From Candidatus Brocadia sp. WS118 (GTDB lineage: Bacteria > Planctomycetota > Brocadiia > Brocadiales > Brocadiaceae), in the NCBI GenBank assembly GCA_007618135.1, contig PHFX01000008.1:1-64000 (forward strand): 64,000 bases of DNA. Direction: 5' to 3'. The stretch's first letter is position 1. Every line of letters starts with the position of its first letter. Made by a program: the position numbers and the translations under genes. Positions 42,458 through 49,908 of this stretch are shown piece after piece. The notes under the pieces were generated by a model. It was not told where the DNA came from. It searched no databases and worked only from the letters and a program-made list of their open reading frames with translations.

Positions 42458-43885
42458 GTGAAGAAAAAGATACTTGTACTTGGCGGTGGTCCTTGCGGCC
42501 TCTCAGCCGCCTGGGAATTGTGCCGTTACGGACACGATGTCACCATCATTGAAAAAGAATCGAAGGTCGGTGGTTTATGTATTACCAATGAATACAAAGG
42601 ATACCGTTTTGACCTGGGGGGGCATCGTTTTATCTCTCATAACAAGGAGCTTGTTGAGAATGTTTGTGATATGATGGGTGACGAGCTTCTGACGTCAAAT
42701 AGAAAAAGCGTTATCTTGTTAAATGGAAAGACTTTTGATTATCCCTTAACCGCAAAAGATATCTTTCGGAAGATGGACCTATGGACAAATCTGAAGGTGT
42801 TTACCTCATATCTGATTGCCGCCATCTCCAGGATTATTTTTAGGAAAAAAGACATCTCTTTTGAGGATTGGATTGTCAATCGCTTTGGCCGGACTTTGTA
42901 TAATTTATTTTTCGGTCCCTATACGGAAAAACTCTGGGGCATATCTCCAAAACTTATCTCAACTGATTGGGCTTCTCAGCGGATTTCGCTCTTAAATCTG
43001 AAAGACGTCATTTTCCGGCTCCTGAAGTTGAAGGGAGGCACTCCACGCACCTATGCCAAGGGTTATTTCTATCCCAGAAAGGGTATTGGCCAGATGTTTG
43101 ACATTATGGGTGAGGATATCTCTGAAAGGGGCGGAAGGATTATTCTGAATGCAACGGTCGCGCGGATATTGGTCAACCATAACAGCGTTGAAAGCGTCTG
43201 CTACACTCAGGATGGTACCTTAAAAACCCTTGATTGCGATGCGGTTATTTCCACGATTCCCCTGCCGGATCTCATAAAGGCTTTTCCGGGGTTTCTTACA
43301 ACGGATGTTCTTGGTCATACAACACCGCTCAGGTTCCGTTCTGTGAGATTTTTAAACATCCTGGTCGATCTCCCAGATATCAGTGATAACACGTGGATGT
43401 ATGTATCAGAGGGGAAATATATCACGACACGTATTCAGGAGCCGAAGAGACGAAGCCCCTTCAGCGCTCCGGAAGGGAAGACGTCTGTGATGCTGGAAAT
43501 ACCATGCAACGAACATGATGAAATCTGGAACTGTCCCAAGGAGAGCTTGTTGAAGCGTTGTCTTGAAGATTTAAAAGAACTGGGGTTTGATATTAAGGGT
43601 AAGGTCATAGATTCTTTTACCACAAGCGTTACCCATGGTTATCCTGTCTATAGCCTTGATTACGGTCTGCACCGGCAGAAACTCTTTGATTTTCTGGAGC
43701 CTTACGAAAATTTGATTACATGCGGCAGACAGGGGACATTCCGGTATATCTTCATGGACACGGCCATGGAGATGGGGATAACGGCGGCACAGAATCTCAT
43801 GCTGGACACGGCATGCAAGAAGACTGATGTGCAATTAATGCGTTCTGAAAAGGAATTGATTGAGGTAAGCTCGGTAACTGCTTAA
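42458..43885 (+). CDS. FAD-dependent amine-oxidase-like oxidoreductase
   Basis: The 475-residue protein starts at GTG 42458 with AGGAG seven bases upstream. It opens with a Rossmann dinucleotide fold, VLGGGPCGLSAAWEL, and the family phrase IIEKESKVGGLC...YRFDLGGHRFIS. This fits the protoporphyrinogen-oxidase-like/UDP-galactopyranose-mutase-like group of FAD enzymes that appear near sugar-modification genes. C-terminal GRQGTFRYIFMDTAMEMG binds FAD. A role in glycan or quinone modification is possible. A 9-bp hairpin follows at 43929-43950. Confidence 0.78.
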   Translation: MKKKILVLGGGPCGLSAAWELCRYGHDVTIIEKESKVGGLCITNEYKGYRFDLGGHRFISHNKELVENVCDMMGDELLTSNRKSVILLNGKTFDYPLTAKDIFRKMDLWTNLKVFTSYLIAAISRIIFRKKDISFEDWIVNRFGRTLYNLFFGPYTEKLWGISPKLISTDWASQRISLLNLKDVIFRLLKLKGGTPRTYAKGYFYPRKGIGQMFDIMGEDISERGGRIILNATVARILVNHNSVESVCYTQDGTLKTLDCDAVISTIPLPDLIKAFPGFLTTDVLGHTTPLRFRSVRFLNILVDLPDISDNTWMYVSEGKYITTRIQEPKRRSPFSAPEGKTSVMLEIPCNEHDEIWNCPKESLLKRCLEDLKELGFDIKGKVIDSFTTSVTHGYPVYSLDYGLHRQKLFDFLEPYENLITCGRQGTFRYIFMDTAMEMGITAAQNLMLDTACKKTDVQLMRSEKELIEVSSVTA

Positions 43886-43928
43886 ACGTTAAGGAATTTC
43901 AAACTTATATAATTACCCTCTATCGGTA

Positions 43929-43950
43929 TGACAAGCGTCTCCGCTTGTCA
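43929..43950 (+). terminator. Hairpin after the FAD oxidoreductase gene
   Basis: TGACAAGCG and CGCTTGTCA form a perfect 9-bp stem with a four-base loop, followed by TTATAATG. The T-run is short, so this may be a weak terminator or a repeat-borne hairpin. Confidence 0.4.
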
Positions 43951-43992
43951 TTATAATGTCAACCGGGGAGGGTTGACCTACCTTGATGTATA

Positions 43993-44070
43993 GGAATTTC
44001 AATTACCCCCCATAATCCCCCCGTTTACGGGGGGAAACAGGGGGGAAAGTCGCCGTCGGCCTAATTTAAT
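43993..44070 (+). repeat. Family B dispersed repeat copy
   Basis: Matches 12001-12079 over most of its length (core CCCCCCGTTTACGG, then AAACAGG and GGAAAGT, edge GGCCTAATTTAA). It ends 11 bases before the start of the GT-C gene. Confidence 0.7.
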
Positions 44071-44081
44071 TATTTATTACC

Positions 44082-45668
44082 ATGATTTTAACTATCCATG
44101 ATAAATTGAATATGGAACAGCAGACGAAAACGGTCTCCTGGCAAGGGTGTCTGATTCCCATAGCTGCTGTGGGTATCTGTTTGATCGCCCGGTTGTGGTA
44201 TTTTGGCAGGTACATCGATGAATGGGACAGTGTGAATTTTGCCTTTGGTTTGTCAAAGGAATATGACATCCTGCATGATCAGCCACATTTTCCCGGCTAT
44301 CCGGTGTACATGTTTGTAAGCTGGATATGGTACCAGATAGTAGGGTCTGACATACAGGCGTTGGTCTTTTCAGGTGTCTTGTTTAGCAGCCTCGCCGTGT
44401 TTCCCTTGTATGAACTCTCACGGCGTATGTTCTCAAGAGAGGTGGCGATTCTCACGGCTGCCTTATATATAGTAAACCCACAGGTTTGGTTGCAGGCGGA
44501 AAAACCGCTATCGGATGCCTTTGGCCTGTTTTTTGTTATTACTGCTATCTTGTTTTTTTATCTGGCCATAGCATGCGCACAAGAAACATCCGTAAGGAGG
44601 GACGAACGGCCGTTTGATCCTGCCGGACAGCGGACATCCCTGAATTATCTCGGACTGGGAGGTGTTATATTAGGGCTGGGGCTGGGGGTAAGGGTTACCT
44701 ATCTCGCCTTACTGCCCATCATGGCCTATACGGCATATCTGCTGAGCCAAAGGGTATGCAGCAGGAAGGTAATTGTGTGGGGATTGTCTGGTTTGGCCCT
44801 TGGCGTAGGGTCGTGGCTGGGATATCTCATTGTCCGTTTTTCTCCGTACCGGTTTTGCAAGAAATTCCTGAGCCATGCCGATTATCATTTTAACCGGGAG
44901 GGAAACTCTATCATCACCACGGATGATTACGGAGAACGATTTTTCGATATTTTTCACCGTCTCAGCGCCCATAGTCTGGGCACCTGGTGGACAGATACAC
45001 CCTTTCTTCGGGTCGTTCCAACGATCATTCTTGTGGTTTCTCTGGGATATTTTATCATCCATGAAAGGTGGAACTTCAGAAATAAGTTTCTGGTGGCATT
45101 TTTTGTCCCGTACTTTCTCTGGGTTGCCCTTGTGCAGGATGCCATTCGGCAGATCATGGTACTGATACCATTCCTCGTTCTTATCGTGAGTGCAGGCTTA
45201 TGGCATATATATACTATCCACTTAAGAAACAGGAAGTATGGTGTGGTTTTTTTCTTTACGATAGTGCTTGCCTTTGTTGTTTCTCAAACCATTGATTCGG
45301 TAAGGATTGTTTCTATAAACAGGAATGAAGAGCCGCCATCGGTTTCTACAATAAACTATATAACAAAAAACTATGAGAAGGATGAGACAAAATTCTATTG
45401 TTTAAACGACTGGCGTTTATTCCAATATTACGCCCCTGAGTGGTGCGATAAGAAGAATAGCCAGGTCTATTTTACCTCACGCATGAGCGGGGTACTGAAG
45501 GATCTGGGCCGGTTAAAGCAGAAACCTGCGAATGTTCTTGTCTCGTCAAAGCTCTTTGAGCGGGATAAGTATAAGGAAAGACTGAAAAAGCTGGCGGTAT
45601 TTAAAAGAAACAGATATGGTGTGGCCGATTATAATTGGCTGGCTTTGTATCGTTTTGAGTGGAGGTAA
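44082..45668 (+). CDS. GT-C-type membrane glycosyltransferase
   Basis: This 528-residue protein has about ten to eleven membrane helices and the early acidic motif of GT39/PMT-like transferases, YIDEWDSVNFAFGLSK near residue 45-60, facing the periplasm. Such enzymes move sugars from polyprenyl carriers to lipids, glycans or proteins. ATG 44082 or 44112 (MEQQTK...) are both possible. A family B repeat ends just upstream. It is placed after the FAD enzyme, but a repeat and hairpin separate them. Confidence 0.72.
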   Translation: MILTIHDKLNMEQQTKTVSWQGCLIPIAAVGICLIARLWYFGRYIDEWDSVNFAFGLSKEYDILHDQPHFPGYPVYMFVSWIWYQIVGSDIQALVFSGVLFSSLAVFPLYELSRRMFSREVAILTAALYIVNPQVWLQAEKPLSDAFGLFFVITAILFFYLAIACAQETSVRRDERPFDPAGQRTSLNYLGLGGVILGLGLGVRVTYLALLPIMAYTAYLLSQRVCSRKVIVWGLSGLALGVGSWLGYLIVRFSPYRFCKKFLSHADYHFNREGNSIITTDDYGERFFDIFHRLSAHSLGTWWTDTPFLRVVPTIILVVSLGYFIIHERWNFRNKFLVAFFVPYFLWVALVQDAIRQIMVLIPFLVLIVSAGLWHIYTIHLRNRKYGVVFFFTIVLAFVVSQTIDSVRIVSINRNEEPPSVSTINYITKNYEKDETKFYCLNDWRLFQYYAPEWCDKKNSQVYFTSRMSGVLKDLGRLKQKPANVLVSSKLFERDKYKERLKKLAVFKRNRYGVADYNWLALYRFEWR

Positions 45669-45710
45669 TTGTATGCTACCAATTTCTATTGTAAACGTTT
45701 AAGGAAAGTT

Positions 45711-45840
45711 GTCATTGCGAGGGTGATAGCCCGAAGCAATCTCTCTATGACTGTCATTCCGAGCAAAGCGTGGAATCTCATGGGTTTGCTTCGCTTGGGC
45801 TCGCAACTTCGGCTTCGCTGTCGTTCTCAATGGCTATTAT
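45711..45840 (+). repeat. Family A dispersed repeats
   Basis: CATTGCGAGGGTGATAGCCC ... GAAGCAATCTC is followed by a second phrase, GTCATTCCGAGCAAAGCG ... GGAATCTC, and a CTTCGCTTGGGCTCG stretch. The two related units stand head to tail between the GT-C gene and the following operon. Confidence 0.55.
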
Positions 45841-45913
45841 CAGTTGGTTTATTTAAGACGTGCACTATAGTTGCTATTTTAGTAAGACGAAAATTTTATT
45901 CCAGGAGGGTAAG

Positions 45914-46351
45914 ATGTTGAAAAATGTATTGTTGTCGTTCTGTCTTGTCGTGACGGTTGGTTCACTGGCTTTGTACCGTTGTGCAGATGCACAAACCACC
46001 GGAAGTATATCCGGTGTGGTAACGGATCAATCTGAAGGTCCTGTAAGTGGTGCAGAGGTAACATTAAAAAATAAGAAACTGAAATTCAAGGATAATGGGA
46101 TAACGGGAAGTAATGGTGAGTACGAATTTTCAGGGTTAAATGCCGGCAAATATATTATAAAAGTGAAAAAGACTGGCTTTAAGAAAGCGAGTAAGCAGGT
46201 TAAACTCAAAGAAGGGCAGAATAAGGTGATGGATATACAATTGAAAACTGAAGGTTCGGGCAATGGTAGCGGAAGCGGCAGTGGTTCCGGAAGTGGAAGT
46301 GGTTCTGGTTCCGGAAGCGGAGGTGGCTCTGGCAGCGGCAGTGGTGCATGA
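45914..46351 (+). CDS. Secreted CarboxypepD_reg-domain protein with Gly-Ser tail
   Basis: From ATG 45914, with AGGAGGG upstream, the protein has 145 residues. It has a signal peptide ending at about 25 (YRCADAQ), one beta-sandwich domain of the CarboxypepD_reg type (SISGVVTDQSEGPVSGAEV ... GEYEFSGLNAGKYIIKV), and a C-terminal tail of some 30 residues made almost wholly of Gly and Ser. A similar tail ends the di-heme protein two genes downstream. The tail may be a flexible linker, a glycosylation target or a surface anchor. Confidence 0.75.
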   Translation: MLKNVLLSFCLVVTVGSLALYRCADAQTTGSISGVVTDQSEGPVSGAEVTLKNKKLKFKDNGITGSNGEYEFSGLNAGKYIIKVKKTGFKKASKQVKLKEGQNKVMDIQLKTEGSGNGSGSGSGSGSGSGSGSGSGGGSGSGSGA

Positions 46352-46380
46352 ACCGGAAAAAATCACCTGATATAAAACTA

Positions 46381-46411
46381 ACCCTGTCAGGGTTTAAAAC
46401 CCTGACAGGGG
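46381..46411 (+). terminator. Strong hairpin after the Gly-Ser protein gene
   Basis: CCCTGTCAGGG and CCCTGACAGGG flank TTTAAAA, forming a nearly perfect long stem of about 14 bp, followed by GTTTCGG. It lies 30 bases past the stop and may terminate or attenuate transcription into the next gene. Confidence 0.55.
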
Positions 46412-46448
46412 TTTCGGTCTAATCGTGGTTCGTATTTTTTATTTTTAA

Positions 46449-46462
46449 TTGAGAATGAGTCT
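46449..46462 (+). promoter_or_regulatory. Shared 14-base motif upstream of the 46487 gene
   Basis: TTGAGAATGAGTCT is identical to 40932-40945 upstream of the porin. It lies 24 bases before the ATG. A common regulator of both genes is possible; no clear promoter hexamers are placed nearby. Confidence 0.4.
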
Positions 46463-46486
46463 AGATTATTTAAGGAGTGTAAATCG

Positions 46487-47938
46487 ATGCTTTTGTTCAA
46501 CACGTTATTTGTAAAAACGGGAATGGTTGTAGGTTTGTTATGCAGCGCCTCTTTGGTGGATGTAAATATGCCTGATCTTCAAGCGACAGAACTCTTTGGA
46601 ATAGTTTCTGATGAAAATGGTGATCCCATAGAAGGCGCCCGGATAACGATCAAGACAAAAAAGAATACAGGTGGAAAGAATCCTAATAAAACGGATACAA
46701 CTGATGATGATGGTTCGTATGAAATTGGCGATTTAAAAAAGGGCAACTACAAAGTAACAATCATTTCCGGGGGTTATGAAAAAGTAACCGAAACGTTGAA
46801 GATAAGTGAGGGCAGTGAAGAAATTGAAAAGGATTATACTTTGACATTTTCATCCTACACAAAGACAAGCAAGACAAAAACAATGGATGCCGCGGTTGCT
46901 TCCTACCAGGAAATCGGTACGTTGAGAAAGCAGGTTCCGATTGATGCAAACGCTCTGGCTTCTGCCTATGAGGGTGAACTGCAGGATTTAACAAAAGAAA
47001 TGGATGCTGAAAACACGCTGGCTCTGGATAGTGATGTTTTGGGGGCTATTGATGACATTAAAAACAATAACGAACCGGATTTGGCTGCACAGGTTATTGA
47101 CAAGACCCTGCAGCGGGTGTTTTACCTGGCGATTCTAGAACGCATCACGGATGTCCACGATGATTTTCATGATGGGAAAAAATCAGACCTTACATTCTTA
47201 TGGGATGAGGCATATGCAGCATATCAGGCGATTGTAGGCACGGCTGACCGGGAAAATAAGGTGCTTACCGAAGACCGCACGAGTATTGAAACGGGAGGCA
47301 ATCCTAATCTGGAAGACCAGATATTGGTTGCCTTTATACGGGGTCAAAAAGCGCTGGATCGGAAAAATCATGACGAAGACGAAATTATCATTGGTGTACA
47401 GCGCCAGGTTATCAGGCTTTCCCTCGTCCGGGCATTCTATATTGCAGTCCTCAGGGAGGTGGAAGGGGTTTTAAACAACAGGGATAGCGACCCTGAGGAA
47501 GCCCTGGTGCCTCAAAAAGAGGGTGAGGTTTATTATCGTATTATCGAAGAATTCGTTTCACGTGATAACCCCGAAGGTAACGAAATCATAAAATCCCAGC
47601 TTACGGGTGATGTGGCTGACGTGCATGCCGATACCATCGTAAGTGAACTGAGCAAAGGATTTGTTGGCAGAGTCAGGGGCGAATTAGCATCTAATGCATC
47701 GGCGCTCGGTGCTAATAATCGTGGTGATGCCATGGTAACGGCTGAAGAGGCGCTGCTCTATGCTAAGGTGTTTCTGGAGGATTTGGAATTGCGACTTGGT
47801 AGCGATGAGAGCGACGAGATGAACGACGACCTGCATGATTTACGTGATGCCAGTGACGAGGTTGATAAAGAGGACGCTGCATTCGCTAGCGAAACAATAT
47901 CAGCCAGTCTCGATAGTTATGAGAATGAATTACTTTAA
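46487..47938 (+). CDS. Secreted CarboxypepD_reg-domain protein with helical C-terminal part
   Basis: The 483-residue protein has an N-terminal signal-like helix (about 8-25), one CarboxypepD_reg beta-sandwich (about 36-125: LFGIVSDENGDPIEGARI ... GSYEIGDLKKGNYKVTI), and a long acidic helical part (about 140-483) without a Gly-Ser tail. No enzyme motif is seen. The acidic part has two similar blocks (IDDIKNNN...RVFYLAILERITDV and QVIRLSLVRAFYIAVLREVEGVLNN), suggesting an internal duplication. It stands between the two Gly-Ser-tailed proteins. Confidence 0.65.
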   Translation: MLLFNTLFVKTGMVVGLLCSASLVDVNMPDLQATELFGIVSDENGDPIEGARITIKTKKNTGGKNPNKTDTTDDDGSYEIGDLKKGNYKVTIISGGYEKVTETLKISEGSEEIEKDYTLTFSSYTKTSKTKTMDAAVASYQEIGTLRKQVPIDANALASAYEGELQDLTKEMDAENTLALDSDVLGAIDDIKNNNEPDLAAQVIDKTLQRVFYLAILERITDVHDDFHDGKKSDLTFLWDEAYAAYQAIVGTADRENKVLTEDRTSIETGGNPNLEDQILVAFIRGQKALDRKNHDEDEIIIGVQRQVIRLSLVRAFYIAVLREVEGVLNNRDSDPEEALVPQKEGEVYYRIIEEFVSRDNPEGNEIIKSQLTGDVADVHADTIVSELSKGFVGRVRGELASNASALGANNRGDAMVTAEEALLYAKVFLEDLELRLGSDESDEMNDDLHDLRDASDEVDKEDAAFASETISASLDSYENELL

Positions 47939-47968
47939 AACGCACAATTTTAAAAGAAAGGCGATTCT

Positions 47969-48949
47969 ATGAAGAAAAAGAGCATAAAGTATTTACTGGT
48001 AACGATGGGGATTATTCTTCCCATTTTTTCCATGGTAATCCATCTCCGGCCGGGGAATGCACAGAATCAAATCAGCGGAAAAGAGAAAAGTACGGAGGTG
48101 CAATCGGCTCGAAAAAAGAAGGCGGTCAGTTTCACAAAGGATGTTTTACCTTTATTTGTAAAGCCGAAAAAGCAGGGTAAATTGGAATCCGTTCCTTGCA
48201 TCCATTGTCATTTTTCCAGTCTGTCTTTAGCAAATGACGGCATACCGGAGAATGCGTGGCACCAACTTAGCTTAGGCTCGTACAGAGACATCATGTATGG
48301 TGCTGATGGGGGGATAGAGCAGATTATTGATCTCGAAAATCCCAAAGAAAGCAGTCTGCTTGTTGTGCTGAAGGGCGAGGGTGATGAATCCCGTATGCCA
48401 TACAGAGGCCCTTTCTTTTCAAAAAAAGAAATTGCCATCATTCAAAGATGGATTGAAGAGGGGGCAAAGGACGACACCCCCGCTCCTGATTTTAATCGGG
48501 ATGTGCTCCCTTTGCTGACAAAACCAGTGAATGGCAGTATGGCCTGCAGCGATTGCCACTATAATAACAACGGCGCGACTTCCAAGGAGCGCACCGAATC
48601 ACAGTCGTGTCTTGATCTGTCCAGATGGGAAGGCATAATTTCCGGTGCGGAGGGAAATATACACGAGGCAATCATAGACCTGGCAACTCCCGCAGACAGT
48701 CTGATCTTAAAACGTCTGCGTGGTCAGAAAACGGGGGAACTGCCGGAAGAAGATCATCGGATGCCCTTTGGTGGACCGTACTTTACGGAATACGAGATAC
48801 AGAAAATCGAACGCTGGATAGCGGGTGGTGCTAAAGGTCCCAATGGCGAAGACCCCAGTGAGGCCGATATCAGTGATGCCGGGGAATGTCTGGGCGGCAG
48901 TGGTTCTGGCAGTGGCAGCGGCTCAGGCAGTGGTAGTGAAAATGAGTAG
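47969..48949 (+). CDS. Di-heme planctomycete-type cytochrome c with Gly-Ser tail
   Basis: The 326-residue protein has a signal peptide (about 1-32, ending GNAQ). Two repeated units of about 130 residues each hold one CxxCH heme site: CIHCH near 75 and CSDCH near 192. Each unit ends in an RMPxxGPxF motif (SRMPYRGPFFSKKE; HRMPFGGPYFTEYE) and a WIxxGAK sequence, the planctomycete-type cytochrome (PSCyt) pattern. The C-terminus ends in a tail of Gly-Ser pairs, like the first gene of this cluster. It is probably a periplasmic or surface electron carrier. It starts 30 bases after the preceding gene. Confidence 0.8.
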   Translation: MKKKSIKYLLVTMGIILPIFSMVIHLRPGNAQNQISGKEKSTEVQSARKKKAVSFTKDVLPLFVKPKKQGKLESVPCIHCHFSSLSLANDGIPENAWHQLSLGSYRDIMYGADGGIEQIIDLENPKESSLLVVLKGEGDESRMPYRGPFFSKKEIAIIQRWIEEGAKDDTPAPDFNRDVLPLLTKPVNGSMACSDCHYNNNGATSKERTESQSCLDLSRWEGIISGAEGNIHEAIIDLATPADSLILKRLRGQKTGELPEEDHRMPFGGPYFTEYEIQKIERWIAGGAKGPNGEDPSEADISDAGECLGGSGSGSGSGSGSGSENE

Positions 48950-49400
48950 CATCTTCCAGGGATAATTGTGGCATGTTAAGCAAAAATTATGAATTGCATT
49001 CGATGCACATGAAGAGACAGAAGCCCAATAATGTGTATTCTAAACATCCCTTATCTCTCTCTAAAGGGAATATGAAAAGTCTCCTCTTGGGAGGGAATTC
49101 AGGAGTAGATTCTTCCCTCCCCTTGATGGGGCTAGGGGTGGGTGCCCTTCCTTCTATCACACTTGCCTTAGCTTTCCTCATCGAGGAGAATGAATATTTG
49201 TTTGAAATATCGTAACAATTTAGTTTTTTAAAAAACCATATCCATGGAGCATTGGTATCACGGTAGGGGCGGGTTTCAAACCTGCCCCTATCAGAGCGAT
49301 TATTTACCGTTGTTGTTGAAAGTATTCAAAAATAAATTGTTACAAAATAAAAAGTTTTTCTACCGTAAACTTCAGAACAAGTGATGAAAGGAGATAAGCT
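48950..49400. other. Gap with palindromic repeats
   Basis: No gene is supported. 49080-49150 holds GC-rich direct and inverted phrases around CTCCCTTGATGGGG-type sequence. At 49264-49290 TAGGGGCGGGTTT and AAACCTGCCCCTA form a 13-bp hairpin with one G-T pair. The open frame at 48973-49215 is mostly repeat DNA. Confidence 0.45.
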
Positions 49401-49676
49401 ATGTCCGCAATGGTAATCAGCAGTCTTGATAGGTTTATTGATATGGCGCGAAAACTGGAAAATTCCGGGGTGACGAATATACACCTTTGCTATGCAAAAC
49501 ACACGGATAAATTGGACTTATCAGTAATAGCCCTTGTGCCGTTTGTTGACTATGTGATCGTGGGTGAAGACGCCCGTAGCTTGCCGTATCTCAAACATAT
49601 AATCACTGAGGCACAGCTCCGGCATATACCAGTTTTGCCGGAAGAACGTATTGCAGCAGTAAAAAATAATAGCTAA
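49401..49676 (+). CDS. Small conserved-looking protein of unknown function
   Basis: The 91-residue protein has a good AAAGGAG ribosome-binding site. It has an alternating helix-strand look (RFIDMARKLENSGVTNIHLCY ... DYVIVGEDARSLPYLKHIITEAQ) as in part of an alpha/beta domain. It has no signal peptide and no recognised motif. It is followed by a 45-residue membrane protein and an FMN_bind-ApbE gene on the same strand. Confidence 0.6.
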   Translation: MSAMVISSLDRFIDMARKLENSGVTNIHLCYAKHTDKLDLSVIALVPFVDYVIVGEDARSLPYLKHIITEAQLRHIPVLPEERIAAVKNNS

Positions 49677-49748
49677 AAGTCCGGTGCAGCACGGTGGTAG
49701 TTCAAAGCGCCTCCTTCTGGTTTTATTTGAGAGAAAGGAGTATTACGT

Positions 49749-49886
49749 ATGCAGAACTATATTTGGAAGTTGTTAATGGGACTTATCGTTGTCTTTACCG
49801 TATGCTACCTCGCGTTTTTTATGAAGGTAGTGGTAGAGTATATGAAAGAGACATCTCTTGATCTGACGATATTCTGTCCCTTATAA
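49749..49886 (+). CDS. 45-residue single-helix membrane protein
   Basis: ATG 49749 has AAAGGAG ten bases upstream and the frame ends at TAA 49884-49886. The protein is 45 residues with one hydrophobic helix at about 8-28 (MGLIVVFTVCYLAFFMKVVV). It lies 22 bases before the FMN_bind-ApbE gene and 72 bases after the 91-residue gene. Small one-helix proteins often act as accessory subunits of membrane redox complexes. Confidence 0.55.
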   Translation: MQNYIWKLLMGLIVVFTVCYLAFFMKVVVEYMKETSLDLTIFCPL

Positions 49887-49908
49887 ATATCTGTCTCTTA
49901 TAAAAATT

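Noticed and set aside
46250-46350. Tandem repeats as a CRISPR array
   Set aside because: The units are contiguous Gly-Ser codons inside a gene, without spacers.
48973-49215. 80-codon plus-strand frame
   Set aside because: Its sequence is mostly dispersed repeat DNA (SLPLMGLGVG-type translation), typical of spurious frames.
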